8,997 nt of DNA from Candidatus Pacearchaeota archaeon CG10_big_fil_rev_8_21_14_0_10_35_13 (GCA_002763035.1 PFDC01000144.1:2492-11488); one strand, 5' to 3'; positions 1 through 6,659 are shown, counted from the first letter of the stretch. The notes: generated by a model not told the origin, from the sequence alone. Made by a program: numbers and translations.

Positions 1-87
1 ATTGAAGAAGCAGAAAAACTTAATCATTACCTAAAAAAACAGTTAATTGAAGTAAAGAAGATAATTAAACAAAAAGAGAGCACTTAA
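1..87 (+). CDS. C-terminal end of an unidentified protein (partial, 5' end outside window)
   Basis: An open frame enters from the left edge and ends at TAA (85-87), giving 28 residues. They are highly charged and look helical (many Lys and Glu, no Gly or Pro), as in the last turn of a coiled coil or a basic tail. Nothing in the piece identifies a family. The stop lies 4 bases before the ATG of the downstream membrane-protein gene, with no room for a promoter, so the two genes are probably cotranscribed. The call as coding rests on the open frame and the tight spacing. Confidence 0.6.
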   Translation: MEEAEKLNHYLKKQLIEVKKIIKQKEST

Positions 88-91
88 TTAA

Positions 92-715
92 ATGAAAAAA
101 GAGGATTCTGTTCATTTAGACAGAAGAAGTGTGAGTAGGATGAGTTTATTAGGGAGGCTTTTAGGATTTTTCATACTGATTTTTGCTTTAGTATACTATT
201 CTTTTGGTTATTATACCATGCTTAGGTCATTAATTATTGTTTCATTAATTTTCATTCCTTTTGATTTAATAAATTACTTAAGTAAAGGAAAAAGTAGAAT
301 AAGCAGATTATTCTTTAAGATATACCCTCATAAGAAAGAAGAAAAGAAGCACTTATTTGGAGACGGAACAATATTTCTTCTTTCAACTATTATTATGGTT
401 TTAGTGCTTCCTAAAGGAGTTGTTATTATGAGCTTAATAATATTTAATTTTGTTGATCCTGCTGAGAGAGTATTTGGTATTATGCTACCTTACCTAAAAC
501 TGCCCTGGAATAAGAAAAAAACCTGGGTTGGAACTGCTTTTGGTTTCTTTGCAGGAATCATCTTTAGTATATTAGGAATTTATTTATTAAACATTTATTT
601 CTCTGCATTATCAATAATAACTGCATCTTTAATCGTGGCATTAGCAGGGACATCATCAAAATGGGATAATTTATTAATACCTTGGCTTTCAGCAATAGTG
701 TTATTATTAATATAA
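92..715 (+). CDS. Dolichol kinase / CTP-dependent lipid kinase-like membrane protein (SEC59/DGK1/VTE5 type)
   Basis: Polytopic membrane protein of 207 residues with about six or seven hydrophobic segments (roughly 20-42, 46-61, 92-120, 145-168, 172-187 and 195-207). Three patches resemble the family of CTP-dependent polyprenol, diacylglycerol and phytol kinases: V121-D122-P-A-E-R-V-F-G129 at the place of the usual GDxxAxxxG motif; a Lys cluster K141-K143 followed by G147, like the K-x-x-G loop; and W191-D192-N193-L194-L-I-P197, like the C-terminal DDNLxIP motif. Family members phosphorylate a lipid alcohol with CTP on the cytoplasmic side; in archaea that could serve lipid-carrier or polar-lipid metabolism. 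Which lipid is used here cannot be read from the sequence. The first motif is degenerate (V for G), so a phosphatidate cytidylyltransferase-like relative remains possible. The gene starts 4 bases after the preceding stop and is probably in its operon. The family call is recognition by motif, not by alignment. Confidence 0.65.
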   Translation: MKKEDSVHLDRRSVSRMSLLGRLLGFFILIFALVYYSFGYYTMLRSLIIVSLIFIPFDLINYLSKGKSRISRLFFKIYPHKKEEKKHLFGDGTIFLLSTIIMVLVLPKGVVIMSLIIFNFVDPAERVFGIMLPYLKLPWNKKKTWVGTAFGFFAGIIFSILGIYLLNIYFSALSIITASLIVALAGTSSKWDNLLIPWLSAIVLLLI

Positions 716-751
716 AAGGATTAGTTTATTGTCTTTATCTTAATCGAATAA

Positions 752-1057
752 TCATCCCAAGGCATCACAAATCGCTACCAAAAGATCAGGGTGTTTATTT
801 GATGAAAATGAAAATTTGGATCCGTCAGAGTATATTGTAGTCACAGGACGGCTCATTGCTTTAAGATTTTCTACAACTTTTTGCCGGAACCATCTACGCG
901 ACTCCTCTTGGGTTCTTTCATAATATTCTTTCATTCTTAATCGAAGAATTCCTCTAAACCCTCTACAATTTTCATAAAGGCAGTTTAATTTATCAAATTC
1001 CAATCCAGTAAGTTTTTCTGCAACTTCGCGTGGGTTTTCACCAATCCAATGATACAT
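752..1057 (-). CDS. Small orphan protein, 101 aa
   Basis: Unrecognised soluble protein without signal peptide or membrane segment. The middle (about 35-70) is a highly charged helix rich in Arg and Glu; there are three Trp and two nearby Cys (C26, C31, spacing C-x4-C), the latter possibly coincidental. It is treated as real because a TATA-like box lies about 25 nt before the ATG, exactly as at other genes here, the composition is protein-like, and no better frame overlaps it. It is visibly more G+C-rich, with more Arg and Trp codons, than the flanking genes and ends in TGA, whereas the complete genes around it end in TAA or TAG. It converges on the lipid-kinase-like gene with 36 bases between their stops. 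Confidence 0.6.
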   Translation of the reverse strand: MYHWIGENPREVAEKLTGLEFDKLNCLYENCRGFRGILRLRMKEYYERTQEESRRWFRQKVVENLKAMSRPVTTIYSDGSKFSFSSNKHPDLLVAICDALG

Positions 1058-1077
1058 GATAGATATAAGTTTGCTTT

Positions 1078-1087
1078 ATTTTTAAAT
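1078..1087 (-). promoter_or_regulatory. TATA box of the 101-aa orphan
   Basis: On the minus strand the box reads ATTTAAAAAT, centred about 25 nt upstream of the ATG at 1057. Archaeal transcription starts about 25 nt downstream of the TATA centre, so the mRNA should begin at or next to the start codon (leaderless). No Shine-Dalgarno sequence lies in between. The box sits just downstream of the stop of the endonuclease III fragment. Confidence 0.55.
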
Positions 1088-1093
1088 ATTTGT

Positions 1094-1204
1094 TTACTTC
1101 TTGAGATTGTTTAATATTCTGTCCTTTTCCTTACGATTAGTATAAGTCTGACCAAAACGCACGAGAATCCAATTAATCAAATAAGCCTCCGGGCCTGTTG
1201 AAGG
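1094..1204 (-). pseudogene. C-terminal fragment of a second endonuclease III (nth) gene
   Basis: Read on the minus strand, about 36 codons ending in TAA (1094-1096) encode a peptide containing INWILVRFGQTYTNR. The intact endonuclease III of this window has LNWIVVRFGQTYTNK at its C terminus, with nine identical residues in a row (VRFGQTYTN) and a similar Lys/Asp-rich tail of equal length. The frame stays open upstream to an in-frame TAA at 1244-1246, but similarity fades beyond about 1204, and the catalytic helix-hairpin-helix and Lys/Asp region are missing. I could not find them in the other minus-strand frames up to 1490. The DNA of the two copies has diverged clearly, so this is an old remnant of a paralogue or a transferred gene, not a fresh duplication. 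It cannot make an active glycosylase. Confidence 0.7.
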
Positions 1205-1462
1205 ATGGACAATAATGATAGTTGATAATTTGAACAATACATCTTATTCATAAAGCTAATGAGGCATTGTTAGGTTTAACTGACCAAGGATATCACTAGG
1301 TGCAAAGGATGTTATACTAAAAAATTGTTTTTACTATCTCGCAAACCTTCAGAAATCTCTGATTTCTGACATAAAGCAAGGAGTTTGCAAAGGTTTTCTC
1401 GGTATCAATGATGCTCTTTCTAATATATACTATCAAAAGTATTCATTTGATATCGATAATCC
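1205..1462. other. Gene-free stretch of about 250 bases
   Basis: No frame on either strand looks coding. A short plus-strand frame (about 1229-1299) gives roughly 20 ordinary-looking residues but has no start codon and a stop on both sides. The only clear structure is the nested inverted repeat at 1341-1388. The stretch lies between the decayed nth fragment and the promoter of the surface-protein operon and may be remnant DNA. Confidence 0.5.
1341..1388. repeat. Nested inverted repeat, possible structured RNA or terminator
   Basis: The inner hairpin is perfect: TCAGAAATC (1349-1357), a 3-base loop TCT, GATTTCTGA (1361-1369). It is enclosed by GCAAAC (1341-1346) pairing with GTTTGC (1383-1388), and the outer stem continues through CTT with AAG past a 2-base bulge. 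No run of T follows directly, so a terminator role is weakly supported. It lies about 75 bases before the TATA box of the surface-protein operon. A binding site or small RNA is possible. Confidence 0.4.
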
Positions 1463-1470
1463 TTAAATAG
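1463..1470 (+). promoter_or_regulatory. TATA box of the surface-protein operon
   Basis: TTAAATAG, preceded by CC, is centred about 25 nt before position 1491. Transcription would start near the upstream ATG at 1492 and about 36 nt before the preferred start at 1528. This is the one promoter here where a leader with a true Shine-Dalgarno sequence is likely. Confidence 0.45.
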
Positions 1471-1516
1471 AAACAAGAAGAGGGTGTTAACATGCTTGAC
1501 GCATTAATAAGCAAAA

Positions 1517-1521
1517 GGAGG
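1517..1521 (+). promoter_or_regulatory. Ribosome binding site deciding the start at 1528
   Basis: GGAGG lies 6 bases before ATG 1528 and is the clearest Shine-Dalgarno sequence in the window. It favours this start over the in-frame ATG at 1492, which would add 12 residues in front of the signal peptide. Confidence 0.65.
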
Positions 1522-1527
1522 AATAAA

Positions 1528-2019
1528 ATGAGAAAGATAATAACATTTGTCTTAACATTAGTAGCTCTTATTGGAGTTTTGGGAATGGTTCTGGCTGCTG
1601 AACAATCAGTAGCAACTCAAGTGCAAGTCAATGAGTATGTTTCTGTAACTATTACCCCATGTGGTACTACTCTAAGTTTTGGTAGTGGGAATCCTGGAGA
1701 TTATGACCTTGGAATTACCTGCCAGAGCAACTCGACCGCAGCAATCTCTATAAGAAATGAGGCTATCAGTAACAAGGCAATAAAAGTTGAGACAAAAGGA
1801 ACAGACCTGAATAATTCTGGAGTGATTATACCTGTATCAAATATAGAATTTGACGAAGCTAATAGTAAGACCAGTGCTACTACATTAAGCACTGCATACC
1901 AGACTTCAACTAACAGCTTAGCAGTTAATAGCACTTCAGGAGTATGGTACTGGCTTGACATACCATTAGGCAAAGGTTCTGGAACATACACCACAGCACT
2001 GTACATAAAAGCGGCGTAA
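1528..2019 (+). CDS. Secreted beta-rich surface protein, 163 aa
   Basis: From ATG 1528 the protein has a classical signal peptide: MRK, a hydrophobic core to about residue 22, then the likely cleavage site LAA|EQ after A24. The mature part (about 139 residues) is rich in Ser, Thr, Asn and alternating hydrophobics, typical of an all-beta sandwich. It has two Cys (C45, C65) that could form a disulfide outside the cell and three N-x-S/T sequons (N68, N95, N134), possible glycosylation sites. It lacks a C-terminal anchor. The C-terminal pattern WYWLDIPLGKGSGTYTTALY resembles beta-sandwich surface domains common in archaeal secreted proteins, but I cannot name a family. The stop is one base before the next gene, which encodes a membrane-anchored surface protein, so the two are cotranscribed and probably interact at the surface. 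The alternative start at 1492 would be leaderless. Confidence 0.75.
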   Translation: MRKIITFVLTLVALIGVLGMVLAAEQSVATQVQVNEYVSVTITPCGTTLSFGSGNPGDYDLGITCQSNSTAAISIRNEAISNKAIKVETKGTDLNNSGVIIPVSNIEFDEANSKTSATTLSTAYQTSTNSLAVNSTSGVWYWLDIPLGKGSGTYTTALYIKAA

Positions 2020-2020
2020 A

Positions 2021-2713
2021 ATGGTTAAGATAATTATTTTTATTTTTATTTTATTATTAATCAGCACAGTGATTGCAGAAGCACCTAAATACAACTTTGC
2101 GAGCATACAAAAAGATAAAGAAATAACTGCGAGTCCTGGAGATATAATTAATGGAAAGGTATATTTCTTTAATGTTCACGGAAATAGGAATACTCATGTA
2201 AAAGTTAAAGTCTTAGAAAAACCAGAGAACTGGGAAGTAAAGATAACCCCTGAAACAAAAAAAGAAACTTATGATGTTTCAGGAATGATGATAGAAGTAG
2301 AAGAAAACTTTGTAATACCACCAAGCAATTTTTCTGAAAGACCAATTGATGTTGAAGGGCTAACAGCAGTAAAAACCCCCGACGGATATGTCAATGCTAA
2401 CGAACTAACAATAATGACTACAATACCAGAAAATTCCAAGATAGGGAGCACAGAAAAGATTAAGATTTATGCAGAAGCATTCTGGCTTGGGCAAGGAGGG
2501 TCATTAGACTTGAAGCAGGAAAGAGAATTTGAGTTTAACATAAAAATATTAAGCGAAGAATATTATGAGAAGAACATACCTGATGAACAGGAAAAAAGTA
2601 GTTCGTTAATTACTGGAGCAGTAATCGGCGGAGGAACAACAGGAAAAATAATTTTTGCGTTTGTAGGAATAATAATTATACTATTAATTATAGCAATAAA
2701 AAAAAGAAAATAA
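2021..2713 (+). CDS. Membrane-anchored extracellular protein with NEW3/Ig-like domain, 230 aa
   Basis: Type I topology: a signal peptide (about 1-19, cleavage near VIA|EA), an extracellular beta-rich domain (about 25-180), a Ser/Gly linker with the string SSSLITGAVIGGG, one transmembrane helix (about 208-225) and a basic cytoplasmic tail (KKRK). The stretch from about 37 to 78 (SPGDIINGKVYFFNVHGN, then a PENWEVKITP-like segment) resembles the Ig-like NEW3 / CARDB-type domains of surface and carbohydrate-binding proteins, where a PG turn precedes the first strand and P-x-x-W-x-V follows. The ITGAVIG-type string before a C-terminal helix looks like a surface-anchoring region; whether it is processed is unknown. 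It starts one base after the stop of the secreted partner, so translation is probably coupled. A role as membrane anchor or receptor for that partner is inference from context. Confidence 0.7.
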   Translation: MVKIIIFIFILLLISTVIAEAPKYNFASIQKDKEITASPGDIINGKVYFFNVHGNRNTHVKVKVLEKPENWEVKITPETKKETYDVSGMMIEVEENFVIPPSNFSERPIDVEGLTAVKTPDGYVNANELTIMTTIPENSKIGSTEKIKIYAEAFWLGQGGSLDLKQEREFEFNIKILSEEYYEKNIPDEQEKSSSLITGAVIGGGTTGKIIFAFVGIIIILLIIAIKKRK

Positions 2714-2778
2714 GGGATGTATCTAACATAAGACCCTCAGTTTATGAACCTTCCTTAATGAATTAGCAATACCTTAAC
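2714..2778. other. Convergent intergenic region
   Basis: 65 bases separate the convergent surface-protein operon and nth. I see no hairpin or T-run strong enough to call a terminator. Confidence 0.4.
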
Positions 2779-3393
2779 TTATCTTATTATCTTAATCTCA
2801 CTAAGAATTTCATCCTTAATTCTTTTATTAGTATAGGTTTGCCCAAATCTTACAACTATCCAATTTAGTTTTCTCCATAGCCTTCTCGGAAATAGGTTCA
2901 TTAGATCGTACTCTATTTTAGTAGGATCTTTATTTTTTGTCCATCCAAGTCTTTGTGCGCAGTATGATAGATGAGTATCAACACCAATGGTACTATGACC
3001 TTGTTCTGCAAGAAAAACATTAGCAGTTTTACGACCAACACCAGGAAGTTTGATTAATTCATTAAAATCATGAGGAATAATAGAATTGTAATCATTAACA
3101 AGAATGTTGGCAAGCATTTTGATATGTTTGGCTTTAGTTTTATGAAAGTTTACTTGACGAATAATAGAAGCTATCTGTTCAACAGAAGAACTATTCAATG
3201 ATTTTAATGAAGGATACTTCTTAAATAATAATTCTGCTGTTGGAATAGTCTTCTTATCAGTAGTACGAGCGGACATTAGAGTAGCAATAAGAGTCTGCCA
3301 ATCATCAACCCAACCATCAGCAGCCAACCTAATCATATTAGCTTTTTTTTCCAAAGCCTTCAATTGCTTAATAGCAGTCTTTTGAGAAACCAT
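2779..3393 (-). CDS. nth: Endonuclease III-like DNA glycosylase/AP lyase without iron-sulfur motif
   Basis: Base-excision repair enzyme of the HhH-GPD superfamily, which removes oxidised pyrimidines and cleaves the abasic site. Visible landmarks: SARTTD at 41-46 (the conserved damage-recognition loop; Arg where E. coli has Gln), the helix-hairpin-helix LPGVGRKTA at 116-124 with catalytic Lys K122, and VDTH at 138-141 with catalytic Asp D139. Lys plus Asp is the signature of a bifunctional glycosylase/lyase. At 204 residues it is close to family length, but the C terminus (VRFGQTYTNKRIKDEIL...) lacks all four Cys of the usual C-x6-C-x2-C-x5-C 4Fe4S cluster; the only Cys is C145. The TATA box 24-25 nt before ATG 3393 implies a leaderless mRNA. 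A fragment of a related gene lies at 1094-1204. The exact lesion preference cannot be stated. Confidence 0.9.
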   Translation of the reverse strand: MVSQKTAIKQLKALEKKANMIRLAADGWVDDWQTLIATLMSARTTDKKTIPTAELLFKKYPSLKSLNSSSVEQIASIIRQVNFHKTKAKHIKMLANILVNDYNSIIPHDFNELIKLPGVGRKTANVFLAEQGHSTIGVDTHLSYCAQRLGWTKNKDPTKIEYDLMNLFPRRLWRKLNWIVVRFGQTYTNKRIKDEILSEIKIIR

Positions 3394-3413
3394 AAAAACA
3401 AGAAGATAAGAGA

Positions 3414-3421
3414 GTATAAAA
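3414..3421 (-). promoter_or_regulatory. TATA box of nth
   Basis: On the minus strand the box reads TTTTATAC, centred about 24 nt before the nth ATG, again predicting a leaderless transcript. It lies in the 43-base gap after the stop of the 113-aa gene on the same strand, so nth probably has its own promoter and does not depend only on read-through. Confidence 0.55.
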
Positions 3422-3436
3422 AACTAAATGAAAAGG

Positions 3437-3778
3437 CTAATTATCCCAACGCTCATAAGTAACTTTCCAACCAGAAGGCTCAAGAATTAGTTTTGCAGAA
3501 CCACTCTTACCATCATCACTAAGGAGCTTTAGAGAAGCCTTATTATCAACAACATTTTCCTCAGTAATTTTGAAAGGATGAGGAAACCTCTGAATAGAAG
3601 AAAGAAGTTCCTTACTAACACTTACAGGTTGAGATTTCACTTCTTCCTCATGAGAATTCATCCTATCAACAGTATCTTCAGGGTAATAACCCTTAATGAA
3701 CTGGTAAACTTTCAAGTAATCATCAGAGTTCATAATACCATCCTTGAAAGAAACAAACGTGTCTGTAGGATTTTTCAT
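3437..3778 (-). CDS. Small NTF2-like (DUF4878-type) hypothetical protein, 113 aa
   Basis: The frame is open much further upstream, but that extension overlaps valS antisense and has no promoter. The start at 3778 (MKNPTDTF...) has a TATA box about 25 nt in front, so I chose it. The protein is soluble, with no signal peptide or Cys. The N-terminal half is helical and acidic. The C-terminal half runs from a strand at about 70-76 (FKITEENV) through a turn with D-D-G-K-S to SAKLILEPSGWKVTYERW, a beta-sheet ending in a G-W-K-V strand. This layout resembles the end of NTF2/cystatin-like domains such as DUF4878, but the similarity is by pattern only. No function is proposed. It is divergent from valS and precedes nth on the same strand. 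Confidence 0.65.
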   Translation of the reverse strand: MKNPTDTFVSFKDGIMNSDDYLKVYQFIKGYYPEDTVDRMNSHEEEVKSQPVSVSKELLSSIQRFPHPFKITEENVVDNKASLKLLSDDGKSGSAKLILEPSGWKVTYERWDN

Positions 3779-3799
3779 AAAAGACCAAGGAATTAATGG

Positions 3800-3807
3800 T
3801 TTAATAA
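3800..3807 (-). promoter_or_regulatory. TATA box of the 113-aa NTF2-like gene
   Basis: The minus strand reads TTATTAAA, centred about 25 nt before ATG 3778. This supports that start and a leaderless mRNA. It is almost directly adjacent to the valS TATA box on the other strand, so the two genes share a compact divergent promoter of 60 bases. Confidence 0.5.
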
Positions 3808-3809
3808 GT

Positions 3810-3818
3810 TTTTTAAAG
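3810..3818 (+). promoter_or_regulatory. TATA box of valS
   Basis: TTTTTAAAG is centred 25 nt before the valS ATG (3839), predicting a leaderless mRNA. No purine-rich ribosome binding site lies close to the start. Confidence 0.5.
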
Positions 3819-3838
3819 AAGATAATGGATATATAATC

Positions 3839-6199
3839 ATGGCAGAACAATACGACCCTAAAGAAGCAGAACCAAGAATACAAAAATGGTGGGAGAAAGA
3901 AGGGATATACGGTTTTGACAAGAAAAAAGTCAAGAATGCAAAGAAAATTTATAGTATTGATAACCCCCCACCAACAATTAGTGGAAAGATGCACATAGGA
4001 CACGCATTCCAATACTCACACCAAGACTTCATGGCACGATACAAGAGAATGAACGGACACTTAATATATTACCCGTTCGGAACTGATGACAACGGACTAC
4101 CAACAGAAAGACTAGTAGAAAAACTAAAGAAAGTCAGAAGTTTAAGTATGAGCAGAGAAGAATTTATCAAACTATGCTTAGAAACATTAAAAGAAATAAC
4201 ACCTGCGTTCATACAAGACTGGAAAAACATCGGAGTAAGCTGCGACTACAATTACTACTACTCAACAATCGATGACAACTCAAGAAGAATAAGCCAAAAA
4301 TCATTCATAGAATTATACAAGAAAGAAAGAATTTACAAGAAAGAATTCCCAACAATCTGGTGTCCAGAATGTCAAACAGCAATAGCACAAGCAGAACTAG
4401 AAGACAAAGAACTACCATCAAAATTCAACACTATAAGATTCGAAACAGAAGGAAAAGAAATACTAATAGCAACAACAAGGCCTGAAATGATACCTGCATG
4501 CGTAGCAATATTCGTGAATCCTAAAGACAAGAGATACAAACACTTAATAGGAAAAAACGTGAAAGTACCACTATTCAACTATGAAGTACCAATAATCAGT
4601 GATGAAAGCGCAGATATAGAAAAAGGAACAGGTGCAATGATGGTATGCTCATACGGAGACAAGTATGATGTAGAAGCAATAAGAAAAAACAAACTAACAC
4701 CAAGAATAGTATTTAACAAAGAAGGAAGAATGAATGCTGAGGCAGGAAAATACAAAGGTATGAAGATAAAAGAAGCAAGAGAAAAAATTCTTGAAGAACT
4801 GAACGAAAAAGGGATGATAAAAGAACAAAAACCAATAATTCACACAGTAAACGTTCATGATAAGTGCGGAACAGAAATAGAATTCTTAACAACAGAACAA
4901 TGGTTCATAAAAATCATGGACCTGAAAAAGAAACTGGTAGAATTAGGAAAAAAAGTAAAATGGCATCCAGAATACATGAGGAAACGTTACGAAAACTGGG
5001 TTGAAGGACTAGAATGGGACTGGACTATATCAAGAAACAGACACTTCGGAGTACCAATACCCGCATGGAATTGTGAAGGGTGCAAGGAAATAATACTACC
5101 AGAAGAAAAAGAATTACCAGTAGACCCCTTAGTGACAAAAAAGAAATGCCCAAAATGCGGAAGAAACGCTGTAGGCGAAGAAATGGTACTCGATACATGG
5201 GCCACTAGTTCAGTAACACCACAGATATGCTCATCACTAATAAATAACGAAATAAAAGCGCCCTACTCATTAAGAACTAACGCCCATGACATAATAAGAA
5301 CTTGGGACTTCTACACCATAGTCAAATTATACTTACACGAAGGAACAATTCCTTGGGATAACCTAATGATATCAGGATTTGTAAAACTACAAGGAGAAAA
5401 GATGAGTAAGAGCAAGGGAAATGTAGTAGAGCCACAAGAAGTAATGAGTAAGTACGGGGCAGACGCATTAAGATACTGGGCAGCAAGTTACAAATTAGGA
5501 GAAGACCTTAACTACAACGAACAAGAAGTAACCGTAGGAAAAAAATTCGTAACAAAAATTTGGAATGCTACAAACTTCGTAATGATGAACTTGCCAGAAG
5601 GATACAAAATAAAGAAACCTAAGAAACTACATGAGACTGATAGACTATTCTTAGAAGAAATAAATGAGATAATAAAATTATCAACTAAAGAATTTGAAAC
5701 TTATGAGTACTCAAAAAGTAAAAAAGCAGCAGATGATTACTTCTGGAAAGCATTCTGTGATAATTATCTAGAAATAGTTAAAGGAAGAGTCTATAATGGA
5801 AATGAAGAAGAAAAAGAATCAGCATACTACACACTATACACCATCTTGTTAACAATAATCAAATTAATGGCACCATTCACACCATACATAACAGAAGAAT
5901 TATACCAGAAACACTTCAAGAAGAACGAAGAAGAAAAGAGCATACACCTAAGTTCCTGGCCTGAAGAAATAAAAATAAAGGACACTACAAAGAAACGAGT
6001 ATTAGAAGAATTGTTAAAGATAATCAGCCTAGTAAGGCAAGAGAAAAGCACAGCACAAAAAAGCATGAAAGCAGAAATAATACTCACCATAGAAAAGAAG
6101 ACTCAAGAGTTACTCGGAGAAGAAGTGATGAATGATTTGAAAGGTGTAACAGGAGCTAAGGAAGTTAAGACAGGAAAGTTCGCAGTAGAATTCTTATAG
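3839..6199 (+). CDS. valS: Valyl-tRNA synthetase, archaeal type
   Basis: Charges tRNA-Val with valine in the cytoplasm and clears misactivated threonine. Class I signatures are intact: PPPTISGKMHIGH with HIGH at 52-55 and KMSKS at 521-525. The CP1 editing domain (about 190-330) has TTRPEM (212-217) and GTGAMMVCSYGDKYDVE (263-279) with the editing Asp D277. Cys pairs C175/C178, C412/C415 and C437/C440 look like zinc knuckles. DTWATSS from D452 with the following TPQ is characteristic of archaeal ValRS. The anticodon-binding helical domain follows from about 600. The length of 786 is at the short end for the family, in keeping with a reduced genome; it ends without the long C-terminal coiled coil of bacterial enzymes. 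The start matches the family pattern (MAEQYDPKEAEPRIQKWWEKEGIY region). The coding strand is extremely A-rich. It converges on the 143-aa orphan, 8 bases apart. Confidence 0.96.
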   Translation: MAEQYDPKEAEPRIQKWWEKEGIYGFDKKKVKNAKKIYSIDNPPPTISGKMHIGHAFQYSHQDFMARYKRMNGHLIYYPFGTDDNGLPTERLVEKLKKVRSLSMSREEFIKLCLETLKEITPAFIQDWKNIGVSCDYNYYYSTIDDNSRRISQKSFIELYKKERIYKKEFPTIWCPECQTAIAQAELEDKELPSKFNTIRFETEGKEILIATTRPEMIPACVAIFVNPKDKRYKHLIGKNVKVPLFNYEVPIISDESADIEKGTGAMMVCSYGDKYDVEAIRKNKLTPRIVFNKEGRMNAEAGKYKGMKIKEAREKILEELNEKGMIKEQKPIIHTVNVHDKCGTEIEFLTTEQWFIKIMDLKKKLVELGKKVKWHPEYMRKRYENWVEGLEWDWTISRNRHFGVPIPAWNCEGCKEIILPEEKELPVDPLVTKKKCPKCGRNAVGEEMVLDTWATSSVTPQICSSLINNEIKAPYSLRTNAHDIIRTWDFYTIVKLYLHEGTIPWDNLMISGFVKLQGEKMSKSKGNVVEPQEVMSKYGADALRYWAASYKLGEDLNYNEQEVTVGKKFVTKIWNATNFVMMNLPEGYKIKKPKKLHETDRLFLEEINEIIKLSTKEFETYEYSKSKKAADDYFWKAFCDNYLEIVKGRVYNGNEEEKESAYYTLYTILLTIIKLMAPFTPYITEELYQKHFKKNEEEKSIHLSSWPEEIKIKDTTKKRVLEELLKIISLVRQEKSTAQKSMKAEIILTIEKKTQELLGEEVMNDLKGVTGAKEVKTGKFAVEFL

Positions 6200-6207
6200 C
6201 GAAAGAC

Positions 6208-6639
6208 TTACTTGGAGTGGATAACTTCTAATACTTTTTCAATCCTAACATCCACAAGGGCAGTATTGCCTGCTTCGTACCAAGACTGCCTTCTTTTATC
6301 TTCTTGAAAATAGTGTGGCTGGTGAAATCTCGGGCTCTTAACCCACGAATCAGTATCTTCAAATGGCAGTATTTCAACACTAACTACAACATGGCCTAAC
6401 ATTCCCTGAGAACCCTCAGCGTACAATTTTGGGAAATCATCTGGGTCAGCAGCCCATGTCGTCCGTTCATAAACCATATGAGGCACAACAACTCCTGATA
6501 ATCCTGGGATGAATTTGACATGACGATTCCTTCTTATGATATCTAGGCATTCGTCATGTTCTACTCCCCCTGAGACTCTTCTAAGACTTCGAAGACACCT
6601 ATAAATTCTAATTCTTTCAGGATTCTCCACCTTAACCAT
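6208..6639 (-). CDS. Small orphan protein, 143 aa
   Basis: Unrecognised soluble protein, Arg- and Val-rich, without signal peptide or membrane segment. The N-terminal third has a basic helix with many Arg (about 8-24), followed by alternating hydrophobics that suggest a mixed alpha/beta fold; residues about 80-115 carry acidic and aromatic runs (ILPFEDTDSW, RFHQPHYF). A longer frame from GTG 6657 is possible, but a TATA box centred 25 nt before ATG 6639 would start the mRNA at that ATG, so I use 6639. Like the 101-aa orphan it is richer in G+C and Arg than its neighbours. It is divergent from the aRF1 gene and convergent with valS. No function is proposed. Confidence 0.65.
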   Translation of the reverse strand: MVKVENPERIRIYRCLRSLRRVSGGVEHDECLDIIRRNRHVKFIPGLSGVVVPHMVYERTTWAADPDDFPKLYAEGSQGMLGHVVVSVEILPFEDTDSWVKSPRFHQPHYFQEDKRRQSWYEAGNTALVDVRIEKVLEVIHSK

Positions 6640-6659
6640 TAAATAATACCCATCCACAT

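Noticed and set aside
1229..1299. Short plus-strand frame in the gene-free gap
   Set aside because: No start codon, stops on both sides, about 20 residues and no match to a family I know.
1492..1527. Upstream ATG at 1492 for the secreted protein
   Set aside because: It could be a leaderless start, but GGAGG 6 bases before ATG 1528 and the normal signal peptide from that Met favour 1528. Not fully excluded.
3779..4012. N-terminal extension of the minus-strand 113-aa protein
   Set aside because: It runs antisense through the start of valS, is rich in Phe, Trp and Cys as antisense frames of A-rich genes are, and lies upstream of a good TATA box placed for ATG 3778.
6640..6657. GTG start at 6657 for the 143-aa orphan
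   Set aside because: The TATA box is centred only about 7 nt before it; the spacing fits ATG 6639 instead.
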